Source: Entrophospora sp. SA101 | Taxonomy: Eukaryota > Glomeromycota > Glomeromycetes > Entrophosporales > Entrophosporaceae | Length of the DNA stretch: 23,365 bases | Direction of reading: 5' to 3' | NCBI GenBank assembly: GCA_958430865.1 | Contig: CAUDNR010004521.1 | Coordinates: forward strand, 1-23,365 | Part shown: positions 9,954 through 19,844 of the stretch, piece by piece | How positions within the stretch are numbered: the stretch's first letter is position 1 | How the letters are laid out: each line of letters opens with the position of its first letter | The notes under the pieces: model-generated | Database searches by the model: none | Seen by the model: the letters and a program-made list of their open reading frames with translations, nothing else | What the model was told of the DNA's origin: nothing | Position numbers and translations under genes: made by a program

Positions 9954-10411
9954 ATTTTTTGCTCAAGAAGAAAAATCCTACGTAAAACATGTCCGGCAGT
10001 CACATGATTTTTAAATTTTTGCTTCATCCATTTGTACAGAGAATCATATATTACCAACATTTTGTAAATTATTTTTTAATTTACACCAATAAAAAGTACA
10101 TTTTCCGTTTGAATTTATTTTTATTGATAGTCTTTTTCGAAATGAGGATTGTTTTACAGCCAAATTCATAAATTCTTCATAAAGACTAAGTTTCTCCAAA
10201 TGTAAAAAAAAATTAAATTAAATATTGATACACTTCTAGCCAAATTATAGCATCTTTTTTAACTATGTACGCGTATATGCAGTGTGGTGTGGGTGTGGGA
10301 TCAAAAAATTAATGCATCCGAGTATAATGATCATGGAGCATTTAAAGTTTTAATTTATTCAACGAGACCCAATTCTCGAAGATACTCTGGAATTATTATA
10401 TGCGGATCTTC
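9954..10411. other. Intergenic
   Basis: 3' flank of the MABP-like gene, then AT-rich sequence. No supported gene; the short frames on the plus strand lack protein-like composition. Confidence 0.4.
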
Positions 10412-10592
10412 ATTAGTGTTGGTTTCCAAAACTAGAAAGTTTCGCAACCGTGCGAAAGTCAAAAGGTTTCACCAGAAGTCGAAACTAGTTTTGATTTTTG
10501 ACTATTGACTTTTGATTTAGATTTGATATATAACTTTTGATTTTAGTTTTGACTTTCATCTCTTCAAAATAGTTTTGGCGACCAACACTAAT
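10412..10592. mobile_element. MITE-like element, 181 bp, intact terminal repeats
   Basis: Left end ATTAGTGTTGGTTTCCAAAA; right end (reverse complement) ATTAGTGTTGGTCGCCAAAA, giving terminal inverted repeats of about 23 bp. Similarity extends outward in both flanks (TATGCGGAT on the left, ATCCTCATA on the right). The interior holds GACTTTTGA-type words and an internal repeat GTTTCGCAACCGTGCGAAAG. It matches the copy at 1777-1937. No coding capacity. Confidence 0.8.
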
Positions 10593-11287
10593 CCTCATAA
10601 TACCAAACATTCCTTAGGAAATCCAATTCTCTTCGCATAATTCTTTCTTGGGTAGATCTCACGTTTGCTATCTGACGAAATCAATTGAATCTTCACTATA
10701 AAAGAATTCTATATATTTTTTGTGTTGGGATCCCTTGCAAAACCATGGTGGTAATAGGGAATATCAATTTCTAGTTCTCAAGGATATTCAGGTGTTTTTA
10801 AGAAATCAAGTTTACGGATTGTTGAAGGTACCCCAATATTTAGCAACAGTTTTACAACATAAATTTTCATGTTTATATTTAGATCAAATGGATACCATGA
10901 CTTTTGATTTTTATACTTCCTAAGCAATTAAATGGTAGGAACGTCTTCCTTTCACACTTACATCCCTTGCATCACCTTTTAAAACCAATATAGTTATTTC
11001 GCCTTTTATATTTAAATTAATAAAATTTAGGTGAATAAAACTTACCTAAATTTATGTAAATCATAAAATTTTCTTATTGGCCCGAAATCAACCCGAACCT
11101 GACCCGTTCGAGCTTTAGTAGTGTTCAAACCTTGTTTCAATGAATCTATAAGAAAATTTTTTGTAAATTGTGTGACCGATGTGGGGAGAGGGGAGCCATC
11201 ACACTATCAAATCAATAATTATGTCATATCCACTACGTCTCTAATATAGTGCAGGACTAGTGATGCGATCCGCGGGTATCCGTCATC
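10593..11287. other. Intergenic
   Basis: No gene supported. A hairpin AAATTTAGGT..ACCTAAATTT lies at about 11025-11055, followed by a GC-richer CCCGAAATCAACCCGAACCT block (about 11080-11115) that looks like an element edge. A short frame at 10720-10923 (+) has no ATG and no recognised family. Confidence 0.4.
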
Positions 11288-12765
11288 TATTCAATACATT
11301 TGATATCATCATTGACATAACAAACAATTGCATCACTCAGGTAGTAATAATACCAAGGCCATGCATAAATGAAACTTTTAATAATGCATGTATACCCAGA
11401 TCTCTGGGGTTCACAAGAATAAATTATTTTCCTGATTATCAATTATAGTTCCTTATGAATAATAAATCTGATGTTGATCACAGTGTCAGATTTAATAAAA
11501 ATTTCCTATCACAAACATGCAGCGTTGTGCAATTAAGCACAATTCAGCACCATGGAATTTTTTCCCACAGGTGAAAGCCACCCTGAACAAGTTGGAGGGC
11601 TTTGGACAAAACTTCTCTTATCTTCCCCTCAGACCAGGCTTGCTGTTTCCATATGGGCATTGATCACTGATGAGGATCGGCATTTGTGTGATGATTGCTT
11701 TGTGTTATACCTCTCTAGAATAAAGTTGGTGTCTGCAATTGGTTTGAAAATTCAGCAACTTGGGAAGTTGCTGTTTTGGATTTTCCCTGAATTCAGAGTT
11801 TTGAGTCCTGGGTTGTTGTCTTGTTGGTGGCGCACCTACTCACCAACAACCCTACCCCCATTTAAATAACAAGTTCAGTTGGTCAAATAAAAATTAAAGA
11901 AACAGAAATGATTAATTTATATGGAACATACCAAAATCCGAAATATTTTATAACTTTTTCCTTGTTGGCCATATTACTGACAAAGATATATATAATCATG
12001 TTACAATTTTAATCTATAGGACAGGGGAAAATCCCCCTACCCAAAATTATAAATTGGTTGGTATCAAAGAAACAGAGAATTTAGGAAAATAATTATACAA
12101 AAGAAACACTATTTTACGACATTCCTCTTAACATCAGAGCCCAAATGCAATTTCAGGGTCACCAACCCACCCTGAATTGCAACCTCCTGTGCTTGAAACG
12201 AGTTGCTGATTCTCTTAATGTTCCTCCAGAGTTGCGACTTCTTGGACATAGATCCATCCTTACCCTAGAGGTAGAATCGTTGCAGGAAACTTTTCAGCTA
12301 ACATGCAAGCAGCCTTCTCTGGTCTGGGTGCTGTGAGGGAAGATTAATGAAAACGTCCTTGACGATGATGCAATCTCGGTAAACTCCAAAGCCTTGCCCC
12401 CCCCTGGAATTCTGTTGCATCATTGTATCATCGGGAGCACCGTGGTCAGATTAGCCTTTATACATAAGGAAGATGAGAATGACTGTAAAGTGTTCAAGGT
12501 AGCGTGCGTGCTTCAACATCTGTAAATTTCCAATATTCAAAAGTTACATATCGAAATGTTTTCATATTTGAAATGTTCCATTTTCAACAGTCAATGCTGC
12601 CTTGACATCTTGTAATTATATATTATAATAATAATAATAATAATATTGATTACAAAAGCAAAATACCAATTGTTTACCATCTTGATGAGGATCTTATAAT
12701 CACCCAGCGAGATCTGCTCCGCGTTTTGATTTCAATAATATACATTATATAAAATAAAAGACATC
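11288..12765 (+). repeat. Left arm of 1.5 kb inverted repeat pair
   Basis: This sequence is matched in reverse orientation by 19895-21366, with long conserved runs: the TATTCAATACATTTGATAT start, CCATGCATAAATGAAACTTT, CCCAGATCTCTGGGGTTCAC, GGCTTTGGACAAAACTT, ATTTAAATAACAAGTTCAGT and CAATTTCAGGGTCACCAACC. Drift and small indels show the copies are old. Read on its minus strand, parts look coding (QAWSEGKIREVLSKAL; PRPEKAACMLAEKFPATILP) and match the other arm better as protein, but frames are broken in both. I do not recognise the family. It is either a decayed mobile element or a decayed gene that was duplicated together with the adjacent Crinkler-like gene. Plus-strand frames inside it are not supported. 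Confidence 0.8.
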
Positions 12766-12829
12766 AATTAATTAAAAAAAAGTATATCTGGTTAGTTGTT
12801 AACGCGTCACGTTAAAAAATAAATTGTAA

Positions 12830-12850
12830 AAAAAAAAAAAAAAAAAAAAT
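12830..12850. repeat. Poly-A run, about 21 bases
   Basis: Uninterrupted A tract in the promoter of the left Crinkler-like gene. A T/A tract of similar length occurs in the matching part of the right arm (about 19763-19777). Confidence 0.8.
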
Positions 12851-12883
12851 CAACAAAAAAAAACCATAAATAATGTGTACGCG

Positions 12884-12901
12884 TTGTTGATCGATCAACA
12901 A
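12884..12901. promoter_or_regulatory. 18-bp perfect palindrome upstream of left Crinkler gene
   Basis: TTGTTGATCGATCAACAA, ending 31 bp before the ATG at 12933. The right-arm gene has the related half-site TTTGTTGATCAAA about 40 bp before its ATG (about 19684-19695). The shared position suggests a promoter or initiator-associated site; the binding factor is unknown. Confidence 0.45.
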
Positions 12902-12932
12902 ATTTTTTTTAATTTTAATTTTAAAAAAAACA

Positions 12933-15236
12933 ATGCCAGACGACAGAAAACAACAAAAAAAAAGAAATAAAGAGAATACGGACCCAAACGAAAGAAATGA
13001 GTAAGTGTTTATCATAAGAATGTTGATTGTCTCCACTTGCCGTCACTCTAGTTTTATATATAAAATACCAAAAAAAACCTTCTCAATATTGACTACATAC
13101 ATAGCTTTCTTTGTGTATAATAAAATACAATTAATAAAATTTAGTGAAATATAATTTTATATGTTGTATAATCATTTTACAAACAGTCAATATTTTTTTT
13201 AAATTAGTAAATGTGCCCCCTAACATTTTCTATTAAAATCCCCTGTTGATAAATGATCTGCGAATTAAAAAATAATTAATCTTACAAATCTTTTTTAAGA
13301 AATAGTGAAATTGGTAAAGAATTAAACAAGACAAGGGTGGATTATGAGAAGGCGTTGAAGAAGTTGGAGCAGTTCGAGGAGGGGTGGAAAGAGAAGAAGA
13401 TATGGGAATTGGAGGGTAAGTTGGATGACAGAATTTGGAGGAATGAAGATCAAAAGAATAGTTGGGAAAGGCAAAGGGACGAATTGAAAAAGGAAAAACA
13501 AGAGTTGAAAGAGAATAAAAATGACTGGAAGGAACAGATGAAGATTTTACAAAATGCACTAGTTGAATTTAGCAAGAAAGGAGAAGGTAATGAATAAATT
13601 GCGTAAAAAAATATACAAAAAATTATTTTCCATTTCGTTTATTTATTTATTTGATATATTGTTTACAATGCTGACTAACTTGTTTCTTCCTTGCAAATTG
13701 CACTGAATCGTAGTAGGAAAAGTCAAACGTAAATTTGAGGAAGAAACAGAAGTAGAAGAAGGTAAAGTAAAATGATTTAATATTCCTCATAAAGTTTGAT
13801 AATGTGAAACAAAATAAATTTATCAAATATTTTCCTTCATAATAGGCCCAATTAACAAATTAATAAAAATAAGCAAAAAAAAACGACCAAGTGCATCAAA
13901 ATTTGCAGAAAAAGGTAAATGGGAATCCTTGTTGAGTGACAATGATCCTCCTTTTTATATTTGCCGCCCAACTGGAAAATTTGATATTCCATTGACACTA
14001 TGTCACCCTGTTTTTGAAAAGTTCATGCTTGATTGTGAATCAACATCATTTGATGATGAAAGAAAAGAAAAAATTTTCAAGTTAGCATGTGCAATGGGAG
14101 ATACTTATGATTCAGAAAATGACAGGGAAAAAGAATTTGAAAATAAACTTAACAATTTTTTGGGGTATAATATAGATGGAAAAGATAGGAAGAAGAGGAA
14201 TTGTAATGAAGAAGTTAGATTTGATGCATTAGTAAAGTTAGAATACTCAAAATCAGAAAAGGATGCCTTGTTGGTAGGATTTGAATACAAAAACGAATCT
14301 TCGAAGGTTGATCCATATGTGCAAATCAGCACATACTACCAAGAATATGTGGTTCAACATGCTGAAGATGATGAAGACCTTATCCTGAACACTTGCTTGC
14401 CATGTTTTCTAGTTTGTTTGCATGGCACATGATTTGAGATTGCAGGTGCTGTATTTGGGGAAAGAGTTACAATATGTCCTTTAATAGCAGAAAATCTTAT
14501 AGTCAGACCTGATTTTTTTGAATCATGGATAAATCAACTGACAAGAATATTTTGTTCTTTACATGAGGCGATTAAAACTTTGGAAAAATACTATAGTGAA
14601 TGTTTATTAGTTCCAGAAAAAAAGATTGATAGAAACGTGGGAAGGTTTCCGTGGATAAGGTCATACACAAAGGATTCTTTAGTGGTATCTTTTCAATACA
14701 AAAAACGTTGTGTTGACATTTTACAAAGTCTGGTGTATCTTGTAGAAAAGAATGACGATACAAAACACATAGTCAAGTTTTCTGGAACTTATGGTTATGA
14801 TGCACACAGTTTCTGTGCTGAACATCAAATAGCACCAAAAATCATTCATTATTCAGACATAAATTCTGGGTATAAATTTATTGTAATGGAATATCTTGAT
14901 GGATATGAGACTATAAATTCATTGTTTTCAAAAGTAAAAAAAGAAGATTTGAAGGAGATAAAAAATTCTATAAAAGTTGCTGTAGGATTATTACATGACA
15001 AAAACTTTGTTCATGGAGATTTTTGACTAAATAATATACTTGCTAAAAAAGTAGAGGATAGATGGGTTATAAAAATTATAGATTTTGAATGGGCAGGTCC
15101 AGAAGGAAAAATTAGATATCCATATGTGACCATGAATCCAAAGATCAAATGGCACAATGAAGTGAAACCTGGAAATTTAATTAGAAAATCACATGACATA
15201 CATTTATTAGATGAAGGCTTTATTACTCCTCAATGA
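12933..15236 (+). pseudogene. Crinkler-type nuclease-kinase gene with two in-frame TGA codons (left arm)
   Basis: Exons 12933-13000, 13300-13586, 13717-13761 and 13846-15236; every intron is GT..AG and phases match. The frame has 597 codons. The N-terminus is basic and Lys/Asn-rich (KKRNK near 9-13), followed by a Glu/Lys coiled coil (about 35-118), a second basic patch, and a PD-(D/E)xK-fold domain (about 150-345) with E280-x-K282 in FEYKNE and DPYVQ. A divergent kinase domain follows, with VMEYLDG, HGD near 524-526, NN, and IDFEWAG in place of DFG. TGA codons sit at 14430 (residue 329, before IAGAVF) and 15024 (residue 527, directly after HGDF, where the sister gene encodes HGDMR). Everything between is open. 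Known families: nuclease-plus-kinase C-termini occur in Crinkler/CR effectors of oomycetes and fungi. Here it is probably a recent pseudogene. Stopping at the first TGA gives a 328-residue coiled-coil/nuclease protein. No secretion signal is visible. Confidence 0.8.
13033..13060 (+). promoter_or_regulatory. Conserved intron-1 element, left gene
   Basis: CCACTTGCCGTCACTCTAGT begins about 32 bases after the first-exon donor GTAAGTGTTT. The right-arm gene has CCACTCGCCGTCACTCTAGT at almost the same distance from its own GTAAGTGTTT. The surrounding intron is poorly conserved. It could be an intronic enhancer, a splicing signal or a retained repeat. Confidence 0.6.
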
Positions 15237-15478
15237 TTAAAAAAATTTTATTATGTATTTTTACATTTGCATTGAAGAAATTATTATTAATTGAAAATAA
15301 ATAAATGTAATAGAATTTATTTATGTTAATTGCCATATTCCCTATTATAACTAAAATAGATAAAGTTTCTGTATATCCAAATTCTGTTAACCCATACTCA
15401 AAATAGCCTTTATGTTAAAAAAATCATTAGATAACAAAATAGAGATATAAATTTTTGAAGGTAACTATTTGCTTATTC
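15237..15478. other. 3' flank of left Crinkler gene
   Basis: AT-rich sequence after the terminal TGA. No gene or clear terminator-like feature. Confidence 0.4.
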
Positions 15479-15523
15479 ATAAAAAACCTACAAAGTGAAC
15501 ATGAAATTATAAAATTATATATG
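15479..15523 (+). repeat. 45-bp dispersed repeat, copy 1
   Basis: ATAAAAAACCTACAAAGTGA continuing to AAATTATAAAATTATATAT. It matches 22977-23022 in the same orientation with few changes. The second copy lies directly before the ATG at 23037, and this one lies 180 bp before the small frame at 15704. Confidence 0.7.
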
Positions 15524-15703
15524 GGGCATACTGCAACAAAACCAGACAAAGTGAACATTGGTATTACCAAGAATTTCAGGGATCAAAATCTAGTATAATG
15601 TGATTATTAAAATTTCCCATTTGCTATCTTAATATTAAGTGATATATAGAATTACCTCTATATAAAAATAGTTAATATGAAACTAATTTACATCAGATCT
15701 ACT

Positions 15704-15943
15704 ATGGAACCCAAGAATTATAGTACTATCAGAAGTATTTTGAAGAAGGAACAAGGGGAAAAAATTGCACCTTATATTTTCAAAATAAATGATACTCAGA
15801 CATTGGAAACTTATCTAAAAAAAGAAAGGATTACCTATGAAATTTACCAAGAGGAAAGAAAAACAATAAATGTTGGAAAAAGAAAGCATCATGATGATGC
15901 ATTATTGCACAACAAAAAGCAAAGATCTCTAGAAGGAAAATAA
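15704..15943 (+). CDS. Small Lys-rich hypothetical protein (79 residues)
   Basis: ATG 15704 to TAA 15941-15943. An ATG at 15677 is in the same frame and would add nine residues. The N-terminal half is mixed (SILKKEQGEKIAPYIF, TLETYLKKERITYEIY). The tail is basic with a bipartite-like nuclear signal (GKRKHHDD then NKKQRS). A TATA-like CTATATAAAAATA sits at about 15658-15670. No family was recognised. It could be a real small nuclear protein, or a stray exon of a larger decayed gene such as another Crinkler-type member, whose hinge exons also contain K-R-K patches. Confidence 0.35.
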   Translation: MEPKNYSTIRSILKKEQGEKIAPYIFKINDTQTLETYLKKERITYEIYQEERKTINVGKRKHHDDALLHNKKQRSLEGK

Positions 15944-17324
15944 TAGGAACAAATTTATTATTTATTTCTAAAAAAAATAGATCATTGAGACTTGATATTT
16001 ATTGAACGTACTAAACAGACAAACAGATATATACTAATTATTTTTAGAGAGAATTATTGATTATTACCAAAGATTGATAAGATGAAATTACAAAAATTAT
16101 CTTGAGAAACTGAGATTTATTGAATGTACTAAAACAGATTACGTATACAAGAAATTTCGTGTTTCTTGATTTTTTAATAAAAGTCTGAGAAATTTTTTTT
16201 TTGCTGTAGTGTATCATTTGGTCGAATAAAATCTACTAAATAAAACAAATAAGCAAATGTTTTAAAAATTTATTTTTTATTAAAAAAAAGAAGTAAAGAA
16301 AAAATTTAAAATATATAAATATGATTGATTTTAGACTGAGGTAGATTTATCAAAAAAAAATTTTAATTAATTAAAAAAATACTATTATTTTTAATAAACT
16401 TTAAAGAAATGGTGTTTAATTTGAAATCCATTTGTGTGATTTGATTCAATCATTAACACTAAAGGAACGAAATAGGTTCGGAATTATTAACATCAGGAAA
16501 TTTTTTCCGACATAATATTTGTGTTTGTAAGATTTACAATAAACAAACTATTGCAAGCACGATAACATCTAAAATTTTTTTGGGACGCAACATTACAGGA
16601 CGTAGACTTAGGCTGGACCCCGTAACGTTACATAAATATTACGTCAGGAAAATTTTTCATGATGCGAAGCTAATGCCATTGTGGGAGTAGAAAAACATTA
16701 ATGATAATAACAAAAATACTATTTTAATATTATTTAAATGCTTTTAATAATAACGCTCACAATTCTTTCATCATTGTTGATAATAATAAGTTAATGGAAG
16801 GTGTAATTTATGAATATCTAGAAGTTGGTTACAGATGAAATTAAATTTTAGATTATCGAAAGTAAAAATCCTGCTCTCCATTCCTATCCAATAAGTATGC
16901 AAGCAGAAATTGCGAAAGGTCATATCTTCGGTGTAGAAAAGAATATTCTAAGGGTAATTTTATATATATTCGATATCAAAAATGATTTAAATTAATTTCA
17001 ACTACCTAAAAATTCTCTACAACTTATTCATCTCAAAATTCATATTGTAATATAGAAACATGAAAAACCAGTAACAAATGACCACATAACAAATAAAATA
17101 AAAAAAAAGGAATGTTATATAAAAATAAATCCAACAACATCAATATCAACAATGTTTAATGAAATAAAATGTATTCATGACTTGATTATATGATAAAATA
17201 AATAATAACTGTCAACTCACCAGAAAAAAAGAATTAATTTTTTTTAATATAGTTATTTATTATTATTTATACATCCATTTATCGATAAAAAAAATCACTT
17301 TAAAATAAAAGAATTACACATTAA
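15944..17324. other. AT-rich centre of the inverted duplication
   Basis: No gene supported. It includes a block at about 16425-16465 repeated in reverse at 21537-21600, and a GC-richer patch at about 16590-16690 with TAACGTTACATAAATATTACG that looks like the edge of an old element. Confidence 0.4.
16425..16465 (-). repeat. Dispersed repeat, inverted copy
   Basis: The reverse complement carries TTTAGTGTTAATGATTGAAT followed by CAAATCACACA. The same words occur at 21537-21566 in forward orientation, with weaker similarity continuing about 30 bp. Confidence 0.55.
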
Positions 17325-17385
17325 AAAAGGTGGTGGTGATTATTGAGATTAACCTGTTACTCGCGCTACTCTAGTTTACATATAA
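17325..17385 (+). repeat. Remnant of Crinkler intron-1 element
   Basis: GGTGGTGGTGATTATTG, then CTGTTACTCGCGCTACTCTA and GTTTA. This resembles the intron-1 element of the right-arm gene (GGTGGTGGTTATTG..CCACTCGCCGTCACTCTAG), but there is no first exon or donor beside it. Probably a relic of another family copy. Confidence 0.5.
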
Positions 17386-17536
17386 GAAATTTTAAATTTT
17401 TTTTTAAATAGTGCAAATACCAATGATAATACATCATTTTCAATATTAAAAACAAAAAAAATTTATTCATTATTAGATAAGAATTTTATTTATATATAAA
17501 AATTTTTGAAAAAATTATTAAAAATTATACAAAATA

Positions 17537-19647
17537 TTAACGAATATATGACTTTTCAATGAGGTGTAAGTCATGTTCATGTTTAATGTGACTACCATAA
17601 TGCGCATCTTCATGGTATTCTGTGTATTTTTCATCGAGAATTGATAACGGGTACTTTGCTTCATTTAAAGTTCCTGCCCAATCAAAGTTAACTATTTTAA
17701 TTGACCATTCTGTTTTATACATTTTTGCCATTATATTATCAATTCTCATATCACCATGTACATATTTAGCAGAATGGATATTCTTGATTGCACGGTTAAT
17801 CTTTGATTTTAAAGTCTCTCTGTCATCTAAGGAGAGCAAACGCCATATTTCTCTTACGCATTTGTACCCCTGTTCTTCAAGGTCTTCCATAACCACTAAT
17901 TTATATTCTGATAAATTAATTGTGTTTATGGCAAATAATTCTGGTGCGAACCCGTTTGTATAGCAAAGTTCATGCACATCATCCCCGTATGTTTTCACAA
18001 ATTTTATGATACAATTAGTTCCTTCTGGCAATCTCTTTATGCGAAATACAAGTTGATTTTGCAATAATAATAATTGTTCCACATATACAAATTTTATTAG
18101 ATTTTTGTCCCGAGAAACATACTGTTGAATATAAGGAAATATCACCTGTTCACAATATAATGAATTATCCAGCATCTCTGGTGACAAATTTACATGAAAT
18201 TTGTCAATACTATCCAATCCTGCTTTTAATGCACAAAATATTCTGGTGATTTTTGTCAGTAAGTTTGACTGTAGTTCCTTTGGTATTATCAGAGAAGTAC
18301 TAACTAAAGGAGAAATTACGATTTCGCGTGAATAGACTGCACCAGCAATCCCTATCATCGGTCCCATTATGTATAATAGAAAGGTAGGAAGACAAGTGTT
18401 AGGATGTTTTTTTCCCTTTTCAATTTTTTTTAAAATATACTTTGAATAGTATCCGCATGCTTGAATATATGGATCTCCACCCGCTCCAATTTCGTTTTTG
18501 AATTCTATAATCGCAAGATATATATTATTTTCTATAACTTTAACGAATGAAATATCTGGATCTTCTTCGAAGCGACGGGATAACTTTGCCTTTCTACGGA
18601 AGAACTCCTCTGACCAATTACTAAAATATTCAGTCCTATTGTCCTCAATTTTAAATTTTCCACACATGGTCTTTGTCATCCTATAGACGCTTTCTTCCTC
18701 TTTTGGTAGAATTGTAATATTTTCTACATCTATCATAAATTTGGGGAAAACAGGATGAAGGATTGCTAACGGGAGATTGTGATTATCGTAAGGACGATAA
18801 TTATGCACAATGTTGTCAGGTTGTGTTGCATACGACATCCACTTTCCATTCTTTCCAAGGTCGCTTGAAACTGGCAATTTCTTAAGAAATTCGATGTGAC
18901 GTTCCAATTCATTATTTTCTACCTTCCTCTTTTCTATAAAAAAAAAAGGGATAAAAATAAACATGAATGTTAGCATAAGAGTGAACATCTAATCAAATTA
19001 TGATTTTCAGAATTATATGAGGAAAAGAAAATACTTGATGATTCAGTCGAAATAACTCCAAGAATTACAAAATTAGTAGTTATATAACATAGAGAAGGAA
19101 ACCAAAAAGAAACAAGTTAATTATAGTTGTTGTAAGTATACCAATTATAGTCGATTCCTATCTTTAATCAAACTCCAACGCATAACCTAACATTTTCATC
19201 ATGAGATCTCTACCTTTTTCTAGCTCTGTAATTCGTTTTTTTAATTTAAATATTTCATCTTCTTATCAATTCGTTTTCCTGTAGTTGGAGATTGGATTAA
19301 TAACAAAATCATTATAAAAACAAAATAGCCAATCCTACCCATATGATTACATATTACATACTTTATTTGACGGTCTAAGTGGTCCTCTAAAGAAATAAAT
19401 AAACATAAAAGATCAAAATTTTAATTAGTTGACTTAAATTTAACAAACTATTAATATGGTTATTTGTTATTTATTAACTAGAGTTAATGATGAATGGACA
19501 TAACCACCATTACCATTCTTTTAAATAACTAGAGTGACGGCGAGTGGTGAGCAATAACCACCACCATCATCCTTAAAACACTTACCCACGATCATCAGCA
19601 ATTCCTTTATTGTTGCTTCTTTTCCTTAAATTTTTAACTCTCAACAT
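17537..19647 (-). CDS. Crinkler-type nuclease-kinase gene (right arm)
   Basis: The main exon 18933 to 17537 carries all domains; coordinates below are on the minus strand. The nuclease-fold domain has LHPVFPKF, E-F-K at 18505 in IIEFKNEIG, DPYIQ and IAGAVYS. The divergent kinase domain has a Lys in IIKF, VVMEDL, HGDMRIDN with Asp at 17752, and NFDWAG in place of DFG. Upstream exons by homology to the left gene: first exon 19647-19586 (MLRVKNLRKRSNNKG, donor GTAAGT), a 25-bp exon 19386-19362, and a coiled-coil exon 19278-19214 (EDEIFKLKKRITELEK). The first exon and main exon are well supported. The coiled-coil exon is one base out of phase with the main exon in my model, so either a splice site is wrong or there is a 1-bp indel. 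No internal stop occurs in the 465-codon main exon, and the catalytic Asp and Asn are kept, so this copy may be functional. Role inferred: effector-like or genome-conflict protein acting in nuclei. Confidence 0.78.
19478..19576 (-). promoter_or_regulatory. Conserved intron-1 element, duplicated, right gene
   Basis: Inside the first intron, GCTCACCACTCGCCGTCACT continues to CTAGTTATTT (minus strand, about 19553-19523), starting about 32 bases after the GTAAGT donor. A second, weaker copy (GGTGGTTATG..CATTAACTCTAGTT) follows at about 19516-19478. Together they form a tandem pair about 50 bp apart. Matches the single element in the left gene. Confidence 0.6.
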
Positions 19648-19683
19648 GTTTCTATAAATAAGAAATTTAAAAAAAAGATTATT

Positions 19684-19695
19684 TGATCAACAAAA
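19684..19695 (-). promoter_or_regulatory. TTGATC palindrome upstream of right Crinkler gene
   Basis: On the minus strand TTTGTTGATCAAA lies about 40 bp before the ATG at 19647, like the longer palindrome at 12884-12901. The A/T-rich stretch between it and the ATG is also similar in both genes. Confidence 0.4.
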
Positions 19696-19844
19696 ACAAA
19701 CACATCTAATTATTTATCCTATTACTATTGGTTTTTTTTTTGGTAGGACAGACGCGAATTGGTTTTTTTTTTTTTTTGACAGAGTCCAAGGTGACAAAAC
19801 ATGTGTTGTTTTTTGGCTTGGTTTGGCTTGGGTCTCCTAAAGAA

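Noticed and set aside
11552..11869. 105-residue plus-strand frame in the left repeat arm
   Set aside because: Not preserved in the right arm, and the opposite strand gives the better-conserved peptide pieces.
12145..12336. Plus-strand 63-residue frame in the left repeat arm
   Set aside because: Broken in the other copy; the opposite strand looks more protein-like.
14408..14443. Intron removing the TGA at 14430
   Set aside because: An acceptor (TTGCAG) exists, but the only nearby donor would give an intron of about 33 bases, too short, and would delete conserved sequence.
18498..18686. Plus-strand frame inside the right Crinkler-type gene
   Set aside because: Shadow of the 465-codon main exon on the minus strand.
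18998..19084. Plus-strand exon-like stretch after TTTTCAG (LYEEKKILDDSVEITPR)
   Set aside because: Lies in an intron of the opposite gene with no partner exon or start; likely chance.
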